Shown piece after piece: positions 10,367 to 20,702 of a stretch of DNA of 64,000 nucleotides. The notes under the pieces are model-generated. The model ran no database searches and was not told where the DNA came from. It worked only from the letters and a program-made list of their open reading frames with translations. A program made the translations under genes and the position numbers. Origin of the DNA: Leishmania martiniquensis (taxonomy: Eukaryota > Euglenozoa > Kinetoplastea > Trypanosomatida > Trypanosomatidae); contig NC_090152.1 in assembly GCF_017916325.1 (NCBI RefSeq), forward strand, positions 442,001 through 506,000. The letters are read 5' to 3'. The first letter of the stretch is position 1, and every line of letters starts with the position of its first letter.

Positions 10367-11078
10367 AACTCGGCGGGCGTGAGGAACACGCGTGTGAACA
10401 GCTTTGCGTGCTACGTTTGTTATCTCCCTTTCCCTCGCTCTACTCGCGTATGTGTGTGTGTGTGTCCTTGCTCTTTCCGTCGTCGGCATATATATATCGA
10501 ATAACATTGATTGGAACTCGGTGCGCCGCGTCTCCGCCTATTCTCTCTCTCTCTTGGCCTCCCTTTCCGTCCGTTACCCTCTCCTCTCTTCTGCTCCCTG
10601 CAACCGCGCCACCACGCTGCGCTCTGCATGACTGTCTCTTCTCTCTGCAACATCTCTTCGGATGCTTGATGAAAGGGTTGGCGGCGTGTCGTTCGCTATT
10701 CGTTCGCACTGGCGCCGACGTGTGCTGACCTCTGCGCTGCTGCTCAGTCGTTTCCTCGTCCGCGTCGTCTGGCGATTGCTGACCTCCTGTGCACTCTCAT
10801 CATGGCCAGCGGGGAAAAGGGCCGAGGGTGTGCGTGTGTGTGTGTGTGGAGGACAGTGTCGCGTAGAAATACGCGTGCGCACAAAGCAAGCCCAGCTCCA
10901 TGCGTGCGAACACACAGACACGCACACACGCGCGCGCACAAACACCTCCATGTACATACTCGTGCACATTGACCCTCCTCCCCCTCCCCCTCCCCTCTCT
11001 CATCTGTTTCAACCCTCTTTCACTCTCTTTCCTCGTTGGGCGGCAGAAGGGGGCGCCCAACCCCTCGGCGACGGCACA

Positions 11079-11205
11079 GCGTCTCTCCCCCTCCCCTCCC
11101 CTCTCTCTCTCTTCTATCTCCATCTCAGTGCACAGTCATCCCAAAGGATATATATATATGAGAGAGAGAGAAGAGAGAGGGAGGGGAGGGGAGGGGGAGA
11201 GACGC
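11079..11205. repeat. Pyrimidine/purine inverted repeat (hairpin-forming)
   Basis: The left arm starts gcgtctctccccctcccctc at 11079. The right arm (about 11163-11205) ends with its reverse complement, gaggggagggggagagacgc. The outer ~24 bases pair perfectly, followed by an imperfect CT/GA extension. The ~50-base loop includes TATATATATATG. In RNA this would form a strong hairpin; in DNA the mirror-like GA/CT tract could also adopt triplex structure. Confidence 0.8.
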
Positions 11206-11748
11206 ATGCGCAGCAGTCCGACGACAGTGGCACTCCGCGCTGAGGGGTATGTGACAATGCTTGCTGGGTGATGTGTGCAGCAGGGAAACAGGTATTCCTT
11301 CAACAACACGCTGCGCTTAGGGCTGCTCTCTTCTCGCTCCTCCCGGCCGATGCCAGTGAGAGGGAGAGAGAGAGAGCTGCCCAGTGCCTTCGAAGGCTTG
11401 TCACACGCCAGCGCCCGCCTGTCCCTCCCCATCCCTCGCCAATGCCCTCTCCTCGCAGAAGACTTCGCGCCGCGTAGCGCACATCCCCACTTCTAAGAGA
11501 GAGAGAAAGAGAGCCTTGGGGCGCCAAAAACAAATAGCCGCATAAAGCAGAGGGCAGAGAAACGCATGGGCCGCCACACATATACCACTCCACGTAAGCT
11601 CGCGTCTGACTTTGCCCTCCCCTCTTCGTGCGTGTATGGAGAGGGGAGGCCCCCCTTCTCCCCTCCCCCCGCACGTCTGTGCGCGTGAGTACCTGCCGCT
11701 GCACTTGCGCCCCATCTCTTCCTCACCACTCATGACACCTTCTCGCCA

Positions 11749-11794
11749 CTTCTCTACCCCCCCTCTCCTCCTTTCTCTGTGTGTGCGCGCTCAG
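11749..11794 (+). promoter_or_regulatory. Candidate trans-splice acceptor for the BTB gene
   Basis: A pyrimidine-rich run (about 11749-11780) leads to the AG at 11793-11794. A second possible acceptor lies at 11872-11873 after ttttccttcgc. The choice decides between start codons 11825 and 11897. Confidence 0.45.
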
Positions 11795-11824
11795 GAGACG
11801 AGGTCGCCTTTGTCCCCGCACCTC

Positions 11825-14800
11825 ATGTGCCGCTCAGCGCAGCCCTCACACCTCGACTCGTTTTCCTTCGCAGACGCAGCGACCGCACAGCAACCGATGC
11901 ACTTCTCCGCCTTCACGCCGCCACCGTCGCAGCCCTTGACCGCTTCTCATTCTCTGCATTCGCGGGGGCACACAACGGCGGCAACAATATCGAGCACCTC
12001 CTTACCCTCCACGACCGGCTCCACTGCCCCCTACGGCATACTCGCCGACGCTCACCACAGAGCTCCAGGCAGTATTCTCGGCGGCGTTGATGACATCAGC
12101 GCCAGTCGCTCCCCTTCTGCGGCGGGGGCTGCTGCGGATGCAGGTGCTGTGCCTCTGGACTCGAGTCCTCGCGCTGCAGCTGCGTCTAGAAAGACGCCGC
12201 GGCTACTGCAGAGCCACTCGATGGTATCGATGCTTCTCGCTTCTGGCGATCTCTTGCCGTGCGAGCAGCCAGTGCATCTGGCGGCGCCATCCTCGTCTGC
12301 TGAGACGGCAATGTCGACAGCATCGGCCACCAGTAGCTCTTCCGTATCCGATGACGAGGGCCCCACAATTTTCTTCCCCATTTTGCCACCGCCATCGCCC
12401 GGGCCACAACAGCGTGGGCTGCGGAAGCCGCGGTGCATACGGCTCAGCGGTGTGCCGTACATCGAGCAGACGCAGCAGCGCTGCCGCACCGCCACGGCAC
12501 TCACGCAGCACCTCGTGACGCCGTCGCGCTCACCGCGTGTTTCAGGCGCCTCGGCCTCATCGCCATTACACCATGCAGCGGTTGTGTTGAGGCAACCGCG
12601 CAACTCACTCTTGGCGTCGCTGCCACCCGCTTCTTCTCCACGTGTAAGCCACTCAGAAGATCCGGTGCGGGCGCTGGGGCAGCACTTGCCTGTCGAGCCG
12701 CTGTCCTCAGAGACGCATCAGCTGCACTGGTCCATGCGAGGGAAGGCGCCTGTAGTGAACAGTGCCGGCAGCCACGCGGATGGCCGACGAAGCCCCGGGG
12801 CTAGCGGTGCGGCACTAATCCAGAACTTCAGCGGCGGGCAGCAGGAGGCAAGCAACCGCAGCGTCTCCACACTCTGGGCCGGTTTAGGAGAACTACCGGA
12901 GCACAGCATAGAGGACTACGGCAGTACCATGGACGCTGGCGATAGTGCGCTCCATTGCGTAGCTCTGTCAACTCGGCCTCGCTCCCCGGCTGCGCTTCCC
13001 CCTTCTGTGGACAACGAAACTTCCCCGTCGCTAGTGACGAGCGCAGGAATAGGAGTGCAAGCTGACGCCGCAAGCGAGCCGGCCCACCTCACGCGCAGCT
13101 CCTTCTTCGACGTAAGACCCTCGGGCGGTCTCCGCCGTTTCCAGGCGCCTCGAAGGCGGCGTTCTGACGTCGGGTCTTTTTACTGGGCGGAGCGTGTCTT
13201 CGTGGGCCACCCGCTGTCCCGCTCGTCGGCGATGACCGCAGGAGGCGTTGGCCGCCCACCGGGCGACGGAGGTGCTCCCGCCGCCGCCACCGCTGCACAG
13301 CATGCCCAAACGAGTAACTCTCTCACCATCCGCAGCCATGAGAGTGACGTGCCGAGTCCGTCGCTGTCACCGTGGCATTCGATGCCGCAAACGCACTCAT
13401 ACCTGTCACCGCCTTCTTCGGCAGCTGGGACAGGGGCCGCCCCATTGCTGCGCAGTGTAACGCCAGACTCCTCTCTAACTTTGTCGCAGCAGCAGCCACA
13501 TACGTCTCTGCTCGCTATTTCCTTGACCGCGCCAGGGGCTTCTTCGCCGTCGAGCCCCTCAGGCGCGACTGCCGGGATACCCGCGGCTGGCGGAGGCGGC
13601 TCTTCTACCCTACCGCTAGTGTTCACCGTGATGGAGCCGACCAACGCGGACGTGCATACCACCAGCGGCGGCGGGCAACCTTCCCAGGAAGCTCAGCCGA
13701 TATCCCTGCCGCCCTCTGCATCCAGCCCGTCCTCGCATCGATCGTACAATGACCACCGCGACGATAGCCTGGAGCGTGCGCTCATCTTTCAGCAGCACCC
13801 TTTCTCCACGCCTTTGGCAACCGCACCCGCGACTGTCACGCGGCTGCCACCATCCCGCACGGCCTCACTGCACGGAAGCAGAGGCGGCTCGCATGGCCGC
13901 ATAGCGCACACTGACTTCGCTGCCGCGACACTTCGAGCCGCTGCGGACATCGCTGTGGTGGGTGAGAGAATGCACCACTGCGCTCGTCGTCCTCGTGGCC
14001 GTCCACCAGAGGGGTTGGTGGAGGCAGCGATATCGCCGCCTCGCTCCTCAGGTTTTCTACATCAGCCGCCGCCTGCGCTGCTCGTGGGGACGGCAGAGGT
14101 GGAGTGCCGACCGAATGTGCAGCCACTGCTGACTTCCCTCCCGGCAGCGTCTCCTGTCTGCGAGACGCCGCCGCACCGCCAGCAGCAGCCACCTGTAGGG
14201 AGGCACTGTGCCACTGAGGATGCGCCTGCCGGGCACCCAGCGCCGGGGGTAGGCGGAACGGTGAAGGCTGCCGCAGAGGCGATGCCGTTACCATCTGCAG
14301 ACTCGGCTGTGCTGCTCGTGGTGCCGGGAGGCGTGTCTTCGGTACCGGCTGCTGCGATCGCTGCCATAACCAGCTTCGCTGCGAGCGCTCCAAGTTGGGG
14401 CAGTGGTGCCCCTGCCGATGCCGCCTTAGCCCTCATCGACGACGTCATAGAGGGGGGTCCTTGCGAGGAAGGGCGACTGGTGGCGACTGGCCGGCGGTTG
14501 AGCGGTGGTGGCGGCGGCTCAGGATCAGCCAAGTACGCCACCAAGAAGGTGATTACGTACTTCCCTGTCCATAAGGCAATCTTAGCGCAGCGCAGCGCCT
14601 ACTTTGCTGCTCTTCTCGACCAAGGTGGCGGATGCGGCCCATATGTGCGCAGCACGCCGGACGAGTACGTGGATCTGGCAGAGCTGCCGGCATTGGCGTC
14701 AGCAGGTGCATCATCGCAGACGGACCTGCGCAGGTCTGGCGGCGTAGGCGCGTCATGCCCCATGACGACAAAGCCTCTCCACATATCTCGTTGTCTAGCT

Positions 14801-16513
14801 CACCTGAGCGGAGCCTCAGCCGCCGTCAGTGACACCTTCAACGCACTAAACGATACCGAGGGTATCCATTCCGCGACGACGAGTGGCGTCCAGCGCGTTC
14901 CTGTGTACAGCATTCCTACCCCGGCAACGGTGGGGCGCTTTGACGACGAGAGTGGCTGTGCCCGCCTTGGGGGCGATGAGGTGTACTCGCGCACCCGCGC
15001 TGGTGACTCTGCAGCGGCTGTTCCTCTGCCGACCTTCTCGCAAGCTTGTGTGAGTCAGCTGATTCACTACTTATACACTGGCGTGCTCCCAATCTTCTAT
15101 CAGCTGCCGGAGAGGACAGAATTCAGAGGGCGGGAGCTGACTGAGGCGGCCGGCATCACTCCGCAGTCCGGCCCCCTGCGCGATCACGTCGCCAACGAAT
15201 ACGCGGCGCTGCTCTGGATGGGATTCTATACCGGCCTCTCCTCCCTCACCTCGTCGATGCTGAAGCTGCTCTGGCATCTGCTGGCTCTGTCGCGCAACGT
15301 ATGGCCGTACTGGATGGCGGCAGTGCATTGGCACGTGCCGGAGATGCAGTTCATCTGTGAGGCGTGGATAGGGCAGCATCTGTGCACGATGCTGCGAGCA
15401 CCCTCGACGCAGGGTCTGTGGCAAGGACTGCGCCTCGATCAGGTGCAGCTGTTAGTGCGACTTCGCAAGGAAGCACTCGAGACGGAGGGGCGGGCGGCGC
15501 AGACGAGCCCGACTGCAAGGGGGGCGCCACCGCGCTACTTGTCCGGGCGCACGACCACCAGCCGTGAAGCAGCAGCGGAATCCTCGGCGACGAGCCCTAT
15601 CGCCACGATGCTGTCGCGTCTGTGGAAGCAGATAAGCAGCAGCGACACCGCCACCAGCGCCGGCGGCCACGGGGCGGCAAACGAGGGGCCGACGGAGCAG
15701 CTAGATGAGGGGCTGCCGCTGAGGCCATCAGCGCCTGCAGTGGCCACCATGCGGTGGCCAGCCGTGGTGCTGGGGTGCCAGCAGCTGCACCCTCTTCGCC
15801 TCCGCGGCGGCAGTAGCGGCAGCTGCGTTGGGGCTCACCGTGTTTCCTCTTCAGGCTCTAGTGCCGCTTACGCCTCTGCCGCGGACAATCATCGTGTGTC
15901 ACCGGTCAGCGAGGGGACTGCCAATCTTAACCGAGCCGCTGCAGGATCTCTTCCTCCTCCTCTGGTGCCACAGCCCGCGCTCGCCTTTTCGACGCCTCCG
16001 CCGGCCCTCGACAGCGTCCCATTCCCGGCTGACACGCCTGCCCGTGCTAAAGCGGCGGCGCTGCGCACTGAACTGCGCCAATCCCAACTGACCACACGCG
16101 ACCTCCACTACTTTTCTAGCGAGGTGCGCGCTGAGCCGCGCAGTCTGTCGCGGGGGCTGTACGCCATGCACTCGGCCAACGCATCCTCCACCACTACACT
16201 ACACCGGCTGGTGACACAGCCCACGCTGCAGCTACTCGAAGACGGAGCATGGGAGGTTGGCGGCTGCGGCCGGCTTTATACAGCCGAGACACGCGAAGAG
16301 TTAGAGCAGCTGCAGGCCTACTGGTACAAGGCTGAGTGGGTGCAGCAGCAGCAGCAGCACTCGTCGGCGGTGCTCTTGACGGGGACTGAGGTTGTGGAGC
16401 GTCTCTGGACGTGGTGGAGGGCTCGCGCTGCAGACTCGCCGAATCAGCTGCCGGAGGCGGAGGTGCAGGTGGTGGCTGAGATGATGCGGGATGCTCTTCT
16501 CAGTAGTGCTTAA
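11825..16513 (+). CDS. Large low-complexity protein with a split BTB/POZ domain
   Basis: 1562 residues from ATG 11825, chosen because it follows the AG at 11793-11794. ATGs at 11636 and 11732 lie upstream of that AG, and 11897 is the alternative. Residues 1-890 are Ser/Pro/Ala-rich with no recognised domain. At about 913 comes FPVHKAILAQRSAYF, the classic first half of a BTB/POZ domain. The second half, ending LIHYLYTGVLPIF, starts only near residue 1080, so an insert of roughly 140 residues splits the domain. A helical stretch follows (about 1120-1220), where BACK regions usually sit, then another low-complexity segment and a short C-terminal conserved-looking part. BTB domains make dimers and often recruit cullin-3 ligases. 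Whether this one does is unknown; no Kelch or zinc-finger partner domain is visible. A poly-Gln run lies near base 16340. Confidence 0.7.
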   Translation: MCRSAQPSHLDSFSFADAATAQQPMHFSAFTPPPSQPLTASHSLHSRGHTTAATISSTSLPSTTGSTAPYGILADAHHRAPGSILGGVDDISASRSPSAAGAAADAGAVPLDSSPRAAAASRKTPRLLQSHSMVSMLLASGDLLPCEQPVHLAAPSSSAETAMSTASATSSSSVSDDEGPTIFFPILPPPSPGPQQRGLRKPRCIRLSGVPYIEQTQQRCRTATALTQHLVTPSRSPRVSGASASSPLHHAAVVLRQPRNSLLASLPPASSPRVSHSEDPVRALGQHLPVEPLSSETHQLHWSMRGKAPVVNSAGSHADGRRSPGASGAALIQNFSGGQQEASNRSVSTLWAGLGELPEHSIEDYGSTMDAGDSALHCVALSTRPRSPAALPPSVDNETSPSLVTSAGIGVQADAASEPAHLTRSSFFDVRPSGGLRRFQAPRRRRSDVGSFYWAERVFVGHPLSRSSAMTAGGVGRPPGDGGAPAAATAAQHAQTSNSLTIRSHESDVPSPSLSPWHSMPQTHSYLSPPSSAAGTGAAPLLRSVTPDSSLTLSQQQPHTSLLAISLTAPGASSPSSPSGATAGIPAAGGGGSSTLPLVFTVMEPTNADVHTTSGGGQPSQEAQPISLPPSASSPSSHRSYNDHRDDSLERALIFQQHPFSTPLATAPATVTRLPPSRTASLHGSRGGSHGRIAHTDFAAATLRAAADIAVVGERMHHCARRPRGRPPEGLVEAAISPPRSSGFLHQPPPALLVGTAEVECRPNVQPLLTSLPAASPVCETPPHRQQQPPVGRHCATEDAPAGHPAPGVGGTVKAAAEAMPLPSADSAVLLVVPGGVSSVPAAAIAAITSFAASAPSWGSGAPADAALALIDDVIEGGPCEEGRLVATGRRLSGGGGGSGSAKYATKKVITYFPVHKAILAQRSAYFAALLDQGGGCGPYVRSTPDEYVDLAELPALASAGASSQTDLRRSGGVGASCPMTTKPLHISRCLAHLSGASAAVSDTFNALNDTEGIHSATTSGVQRVPVYSIPTPATVGRFDDESGCARLGGDEVYSRTRAGDSAAAVPLPTFSQACVSQLIHYLYTGVLPIFYQLPERTEFRGRELTEAAGITPQSGPLRDHVANEYAALLWMGFYTGLSSLTSSMLKLLWHLLALSRNVWPYWMAAVHWHVPEMQFICEAWIGQHLCTMLRAPSTQGLWQGLRLDQVQLLVRLRKEALETEGRAAQTSPTARGAPPRYLSGRTTTSREAAAESSATSPIATMLSRLWKQISSSDTATSAGGHGAANEGPTEQLDEGLPLRPSAPAVATMRWPAVVLGCQQLHPLRLRGGSSGSCVGAHRVSSSGSSAAYASAADNHRVSPVSEGTANLNRAAAGSLPPPLVPQPALAFSTPPPALDSVPFPADTPARAKAAALRTELRQSQLTTRDLHYFSSEVRAEPRSLSRGLYAMHSANASSTTTLHRLVTQPTLQLLEDGAWEVGGCGRLYTAETREELEQLQAYWYKAEWVQQQQQHSSAVLLTGTEVVERLWTWWRARAADSPNQLPEAEVQVVAEMMRDALLSSA

Positions 16514-17152
16514 GGGGCGCTGCCATGCCCGTCCGCCCCCGATGACGCAGTGCGCCGCGGCGTCGAAGTGCTCTTGGACAAGGAGCGATATTTCTTTCAC
16601 GCACGCGATGTGGGTCTGCGTGAGGCAACATGTGCTACGGTTTCATCCCCGCTCTAGGGGTGGGGGGTTGCGCCCCCGCCCCCGCTCCCGCTCACGAGCA
16701 CAAGTCGCGCGTTTCCCTCCAAGGCCTGTCTGTCCAACATTGCCATCCGTCTCTATGGCTCGGCTCCAAAAGGGGCTTCACTGTGCGTCTATGCGTGTGC
16801 ATCCCTCTCACCCTCTCATTACACAGATGTGTATGTGCTCGCTGCCAACACGCGCGATCGCTTCATCGCCCTCTTCCGGCATTTCCCTAAGCGCATCCTC
16901 TGCGGGCCTCTCTCTTGCTCGCTGATGTGGCCTTGAGGCCCACCGTATGGGGGACTGTGCCTTCATCCTCTCCACCCCCCACCTGTCACGCCTCTCCTAC
17001 CCCACCCCTCTTCCGCACAAGCTGAGGCGCCGTGCAGCTCGCATTACGGAAGAACGACAAAAAAAGAGTGCCGCAGCGCCATCACCTCAGGCACACAAAG
17101 TAAGTTAATAGCGTACACAACCGCGTGGCAGTGTGAAGCCCTTATACGCCTG
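16514..17152 (+). other. Intergenic/UTR stretch
   Basis: About 640 nt between the BTB gene and the NatC gene. It is C/T-rich with no ORF worth reporting and presumably holds the 3' UTR and polyadenylation zone. Confidence 0.6.
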
Positions 17153-17197
17153 TCCTTTTCTTCTCCCCTCCCCTCCTCCTCACTCGTCCTTCTCCAG
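17153..17197 (+). promoter_or_regulatory. Trans-splice acceptor for the NatC subunit gene
   Basis: A long pyrimidine tract (ttttcttctcccctcccctc and on) ends at the AG at 17196-17197. The start codon follows only 9 nt later, an unusually short 5' UTR. Confidence 0.7.
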
Positions 17198-17206
17198 TGG
17201 GTCGCC

Positions 17207-19426
17207 ATGCTACCCCCGCCGCTGCGCAGCCTCAATGACACGTGGGAGGATGTCCTGACAGCCTTCAAGGACTGCCTGAAGGGGGAGTCGAGGTGGAGCT
17301 GCCACTGCCTCGATGGCGTCGACAAGGAGGTCATCCTCTCCGCACCAGAGATTATGGATCCCAAGACGGATTCCGGCTTTGGCTGCGAGACGATCTACTC
17401 CCTCTCCCACCTTCTCAAGACGCAAGAGGTGCCCTCGGCGGCAACGGTGTCCACGGAAGCGGCGCTGCTGGATGTATTGGACTACATCCACGTCAAAGAG
17501 CTAACGTACCTGCAGGGGTATTCCCTCACGCAGAGCTACCTGGACTTCCCCTACTTCCTGCGTATGGACCTGCTCAAGGAGCAGCACTCCACCCTGCACG
17601 CCTACTGCCGTGGGGTGCTGCGCACCCTCGACTGCGTTCTGCGCGCCGTCTTCTCCACGACCAACCGCAGCGAGGAGGAGTTCATGCTGATTCCCCCGGA
17701 ACTAGACCGTCAGCCCGACTGCAGCGTGGGCGAGATCCTGGCGGAGCTGGAGATGGCCGCGGCGAAGTCTTCAAGCCCCGCTGTAGCTGCCCGGCTGCGT
17801 TTCCGCAAGCACATCCTCGCGGCCTTTTCGATGCTGCTCGAGTCAAAGAAGCGGTCGGATGTCGAGGCGGCGTGCGACAGCTGCCAGGAGGCCCTCGCTT
17901 TACTGGAGAGCGACGTCTACACACGCTCCAGCGAGCCGGCACCGGACGCGAGGCTGCTGCGCACCAAGGAGATCGCCTTCTGGGTCAGCGTCATTACGCC
18001 GACCAAAGCGCTGACCGCGACACCCTTCGCCGATGCCATGTCCGCTTACAAGAGCCTGCTGCAGCAGCTGATGTCCTTCAAGACGCTTGTGAGGATCGAG
18101 TCACTTGACTGCATTTCGGACTTCATCGTGAACTTTGGCGCGCTGCAGCCACTCCTGCCGGTGCGCTCGCTGTGCGCCGTCGTCTTGTTCAGCCGTGACC
18201 CCAACGAATCGTTCCTCTACGGGGCCCCGCTGCACCGCCGCATGCTGGAGACGCTGACGAAGAAGTTCGGCGCCCCGCTGTATCAGAGGATCTTCGAGGG
18301 CGATGAGGTCATGATCGACGGTGTCGTTGAGTACCGCGTGAAGTGCACGATGAACCGCGTGAGGGTGACCCCCGAGCAGCGGGTGTTCCTGCGCCAGCAG
18401 ACGGTGGACTCGGTGCGGCGCTGGACGACGGAGGCGTGCAAGCTGTATCTGATCTTCCTGGAGACGATGCTGTGCAACCGCGGGCTGGCGCACCGGCGCA
18501 TGATGAATACGATGGCGGACCTCATCCGCTTCCAGGAGATGTCGTACACGACAGACCTTACCGTATTCCTCGCCAACATGCCGGGCGTGCCGAAGGAGCT
18601 GGAGACGGAGTGCATCCAGTGCAGCACGGTGCTGACGCTCATCTCCAACGACTACGTGCTGCGCGCGATGGAGATGATTATGGGCTTCGAGGTGGAACTG
18701 GACCTGCTCACGCAAGGGGAGCTGGTGCCGGCCATGTGGTACATCAACTTCGCTCAGCGTGCCCTGAAGGAGAACATGTCCGCCTTGTGCCTGCAGAGCA
18801 CACACTTTATCCCAGCGACGCTGATCAACAAGCGCACCCACATCCCAGTGCACAACCTTGCCCTCACCACGCGCACCGCGGGACAGATGGACCTCGCCCG
18901 TGACGGTGTGCTTGATGCGTGCTGCTCCCTTTCCGATGCCACCTTCCTCTCCGCATGCCTTATGGAGAAGAAGAAACTCATCGACCTCGTCAGTGCACCG
19001 AAGGCCGCCCTCGTCAGTGTCGAGAACACCTTCAACCACCGCCTGCTCCTTTGCTACGGCCAGCTGCGCAACCCGCCTCTGCGGTCGTATGATGTGTGCA
19101 TGAGCGCGAAGCTGCCCTTGGACGAGGTTAGCAGGATCCCGACCTACGCCAAGAAGGCGGCCGACGTGGCCAGCAGCGCCGCCGAGAAGCTGAAGGCCGT
19201 CATGTCGAGCAGCAGCATCGACGACGTGCGCAAGGCCGCCATTCGGCGGAATGCGGAGGGACTGGAGAAGACGGCGCACATCGTGGCTGCCTCCCTCCGT
19301 GCCTTCTCGGCTGTTTGTGGGAACGATGAGGAACTGAAGGACTACTGCGCCACGGTGGAGCGGCCCGGCCTCCCAAGCGCGCTCACCTTCACATTCCGCA
19401 AGAGGAAGGAGACCGCCACAGCGTAG
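17207..19426 (+). CDS. NAA35: NatC N-terminal acetyltransferase auxiliary subunit (NAA35/MAK10)
   Basis: 739 residues, close to the size of eukaryotic NAA35/Mak10. Hallmarks in order: SLNDTWEDV near the N terminus; APEIMDPKTDSGF (46-58), matching the family's AIEMMDPKMDAGM; YLQGYSLTQS (101-110), matching the WLEGHSLAQT block; and a central LCNRGLAHRRMM segment matching the family's NRARQR region. NatC (NAA30 catalytic, NAA35 scaffold, NAA38 small subunit) acetylates nascent chains starting Met-Leu, Met-Ile, Met-Phe and similar at the ribosome; NAA35 holds the complex together. ATG 17207 is the first after a strong pyrimidine-AG and gives a protein aligned from the start of the family. Unlike its neighbours it has almost no low-complexity sequence. 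The catalytic partner gene is not in this window. Confidence 0.9.
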   Translation: MLPPPLRSLNDTWEDVLTAFKDCLKGESRWSCHCLDGVDKEVILSAPEIMDPKTDSGFGCETIYSLSHLLKTQEVPSAATVSTEAALLDVLDYIHVKELTYLQGYSLTQSYLDFPYFLRMDLLKEQHSTLHAYCRGVLRTLDCVLRAVFSTTNRSEEEFMLIPPELDRQPDCSVGEILAELEMAAAKSSSPAVAARLRFRKHILAAFSMLLESKKRSDVEAACDSCQEALALLESDVYTRSSEPAPDARLLRTKEIAFWVSVITPTKALTATPFADAMSAYKSLLQQLMSFKTLVRIESLDCISDFIVNFGALQPLLPVRSLCAVVLFSRDPNESFLYGAPLHRRMLETLTKKFGAPLYQRIFEGDEVMIDGVVEYRVKCTMNRVRVTPEQRVFLRQQTVDSVRRWTTEACKLYLIFLETMLCNRGLAHRRMMNTMADLIRFQEMSYTTDLTVFLANMPGVPKELETECIQCSTVLTLISNDYVLRAMEMIMGFEVELDLLTQGELVPAMWYINFAQRALKENMSALCLQSTHFIPATLINKRTHIPVHNLALTTRTAGQMDLARDGVLDACCSLSDATFLSACLMEKKKLIDLVSAPKAALVSVENTFNHRLLLCYGQLRNPPLRSYDVCMSAKLPLDEVSRIPTYAKKAADVASSAAEKLKAVMSSSSIDDVRKAAIRRNAEGLEKTAHIVAASLRAFSAVCGNDEELKDYCATVERPGLPSALTFTFRKRKETATA

Positions 19427-20461
19427 CGGCGACGCGGAACGTTTCAGAATGCGTGCGTGCTTCAGTGCCTGCATGCCCGCGTTGTGGGGCGTCAAGCTCC
19501 CCCGGCCTCTCCTTTTCCTCCCTCTGTCCGCCTTTTGGAATCGCACTCTGCGCTGACGGGCGTGTGTGCGTGTGCGGCTGTCTGTGTCTGTGTGTGTGTG
19601 TGTGCATTTTTTCCTCGATAATTCATCACATCCATTTATATATATAAGGTCTCTGTTTCGCTGTGTGTATGTGTGTCAGTGTGTGTGTGTCCAAAGATGC
19701 CGTATGCTGCGATTAGCGCTATGCTGGGTGGAGCGGATGTTGGTTGTTCATCGCGCCGCATCAACCGTAACGAGAGGAACCGAATCTTCGTTGCTCTTTC
19801 GTGATGCGAGCGACCGTAAAAGCGTGAGTGCGTGAGAGGGTGCACACTCCTCGCCCATGCCATCCGTGGCTACGCCGACAAAGGCCTCCTTTTTATATAT
19901 TATCTGTGCTCTCTCGGTCTCAACATTGGCGCTCAACAAAGGTGTGTGTGTGTGCCTGTGTGATGGCTCTCTGCCCCTCCCCCCTCCTCCACACACACTT
20001 GTTGAGCGCAGCGTTTAGTGGGAGGCCTTCGAAAACGCAGCATGCAGAGGCGCAGGCAAGTGAAACCATTAACTGCATGGGACACGCGCACAGGAAGGGG
20101 GTGAGAGAGGAGATGTGACACACCTGCGTGGGTGCGCGGAGGCGGGCAGGCAGGGTAGAAGAAGAAATAGTAGGTAAGGTGATGCTTTACGCATCCTTCT
20201 ACACGCTGACGTGCGATCCCATTGGATCGAGTGACAGACGTGCATGTGTGCCCAGCCAGGCGTACATCGTCCTCTCAAGTAACCCCTCCACCCCTCCAAA
20301 CACATTTTCACGCGCTCTCTCCGCATCCTCGCGTGAGGACTAAATGGCTGCGTGATGGCGACGGTGGAAAAGACACGTACCCGTGGCGAAGACACGCGTA
20401 ATCGAGGAATGACCACGCATGCGTAGGCGCGCGCCTCTGATGTGTAGGCCGGTGCAACCCT
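19427..20461 (+). other. Intergenic/UTR stretch with TG and TA repeats
   Basis: This is the 3' flank of the NatC gene. It holds a TG-rich tract (19561-19605), a short TATATATA (about 19636-19646) and further TG runs near 19660-19690. No gene is seen. Confidence 0.6.
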
Positions 20462-20516
20462 CCGCCGCGCTTCTCCTCCCCTTCCTCTACCTCCTCCCTC
20501 CCTTTCCCTTCTCCAG
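20462..20516 (+). promoter_or_regulatory. Trans-splice acceptor for the short gene at 20703
   Basis: An uninterrupted run of about 45 pyrimidine-rich bases (cttctcctccccttcctcta and on) ends at the AG at 20515-20516, about 186 nt before the ATG at 20703. Confidence 0.55.
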
Positions 20517-20702
20517 TCGGCTGCCGTGACCAAAGAGCACAGCGGGCACACAGTGTCACGAGTGGGCGCGCTGCCATCTGCCGCAACTGGCGCAAGGATA
20601 CCCAAGTGCATCACCGATCGTATGCGAACGGACGCGTATCCACAGACAAGGACAGGGCGCAAGCGCGCGGCAACATCTCTTTAGGGCGAGCCAGCAGAAA
20701 GT

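Larger units (their letters stand above)
10139..11748 (+). other. Intergenic/UTR stretch rich in simple repeats
   Basis: No convincing gene. It holds a TA-rich tract (10311-10366), TG runs (about 10450-10465 and 10828-10850), CA runs (about 10905-10945) and the GA/CT inverted repeat at 11079-11205. The 193-codon ORF starting at 10662 runs through these repeats and is rejected. Confidence 0.6.

Noticed and set aside
18101..19546. 481-codon ORF on the minus strand
   Set aside because: It lies antisense to the well-supported NAA35 gene; GC-rich coding sequence with strong third-position bias leaves antisense frames open. The peptide is His/Arg/Gln-rich and has no motif.
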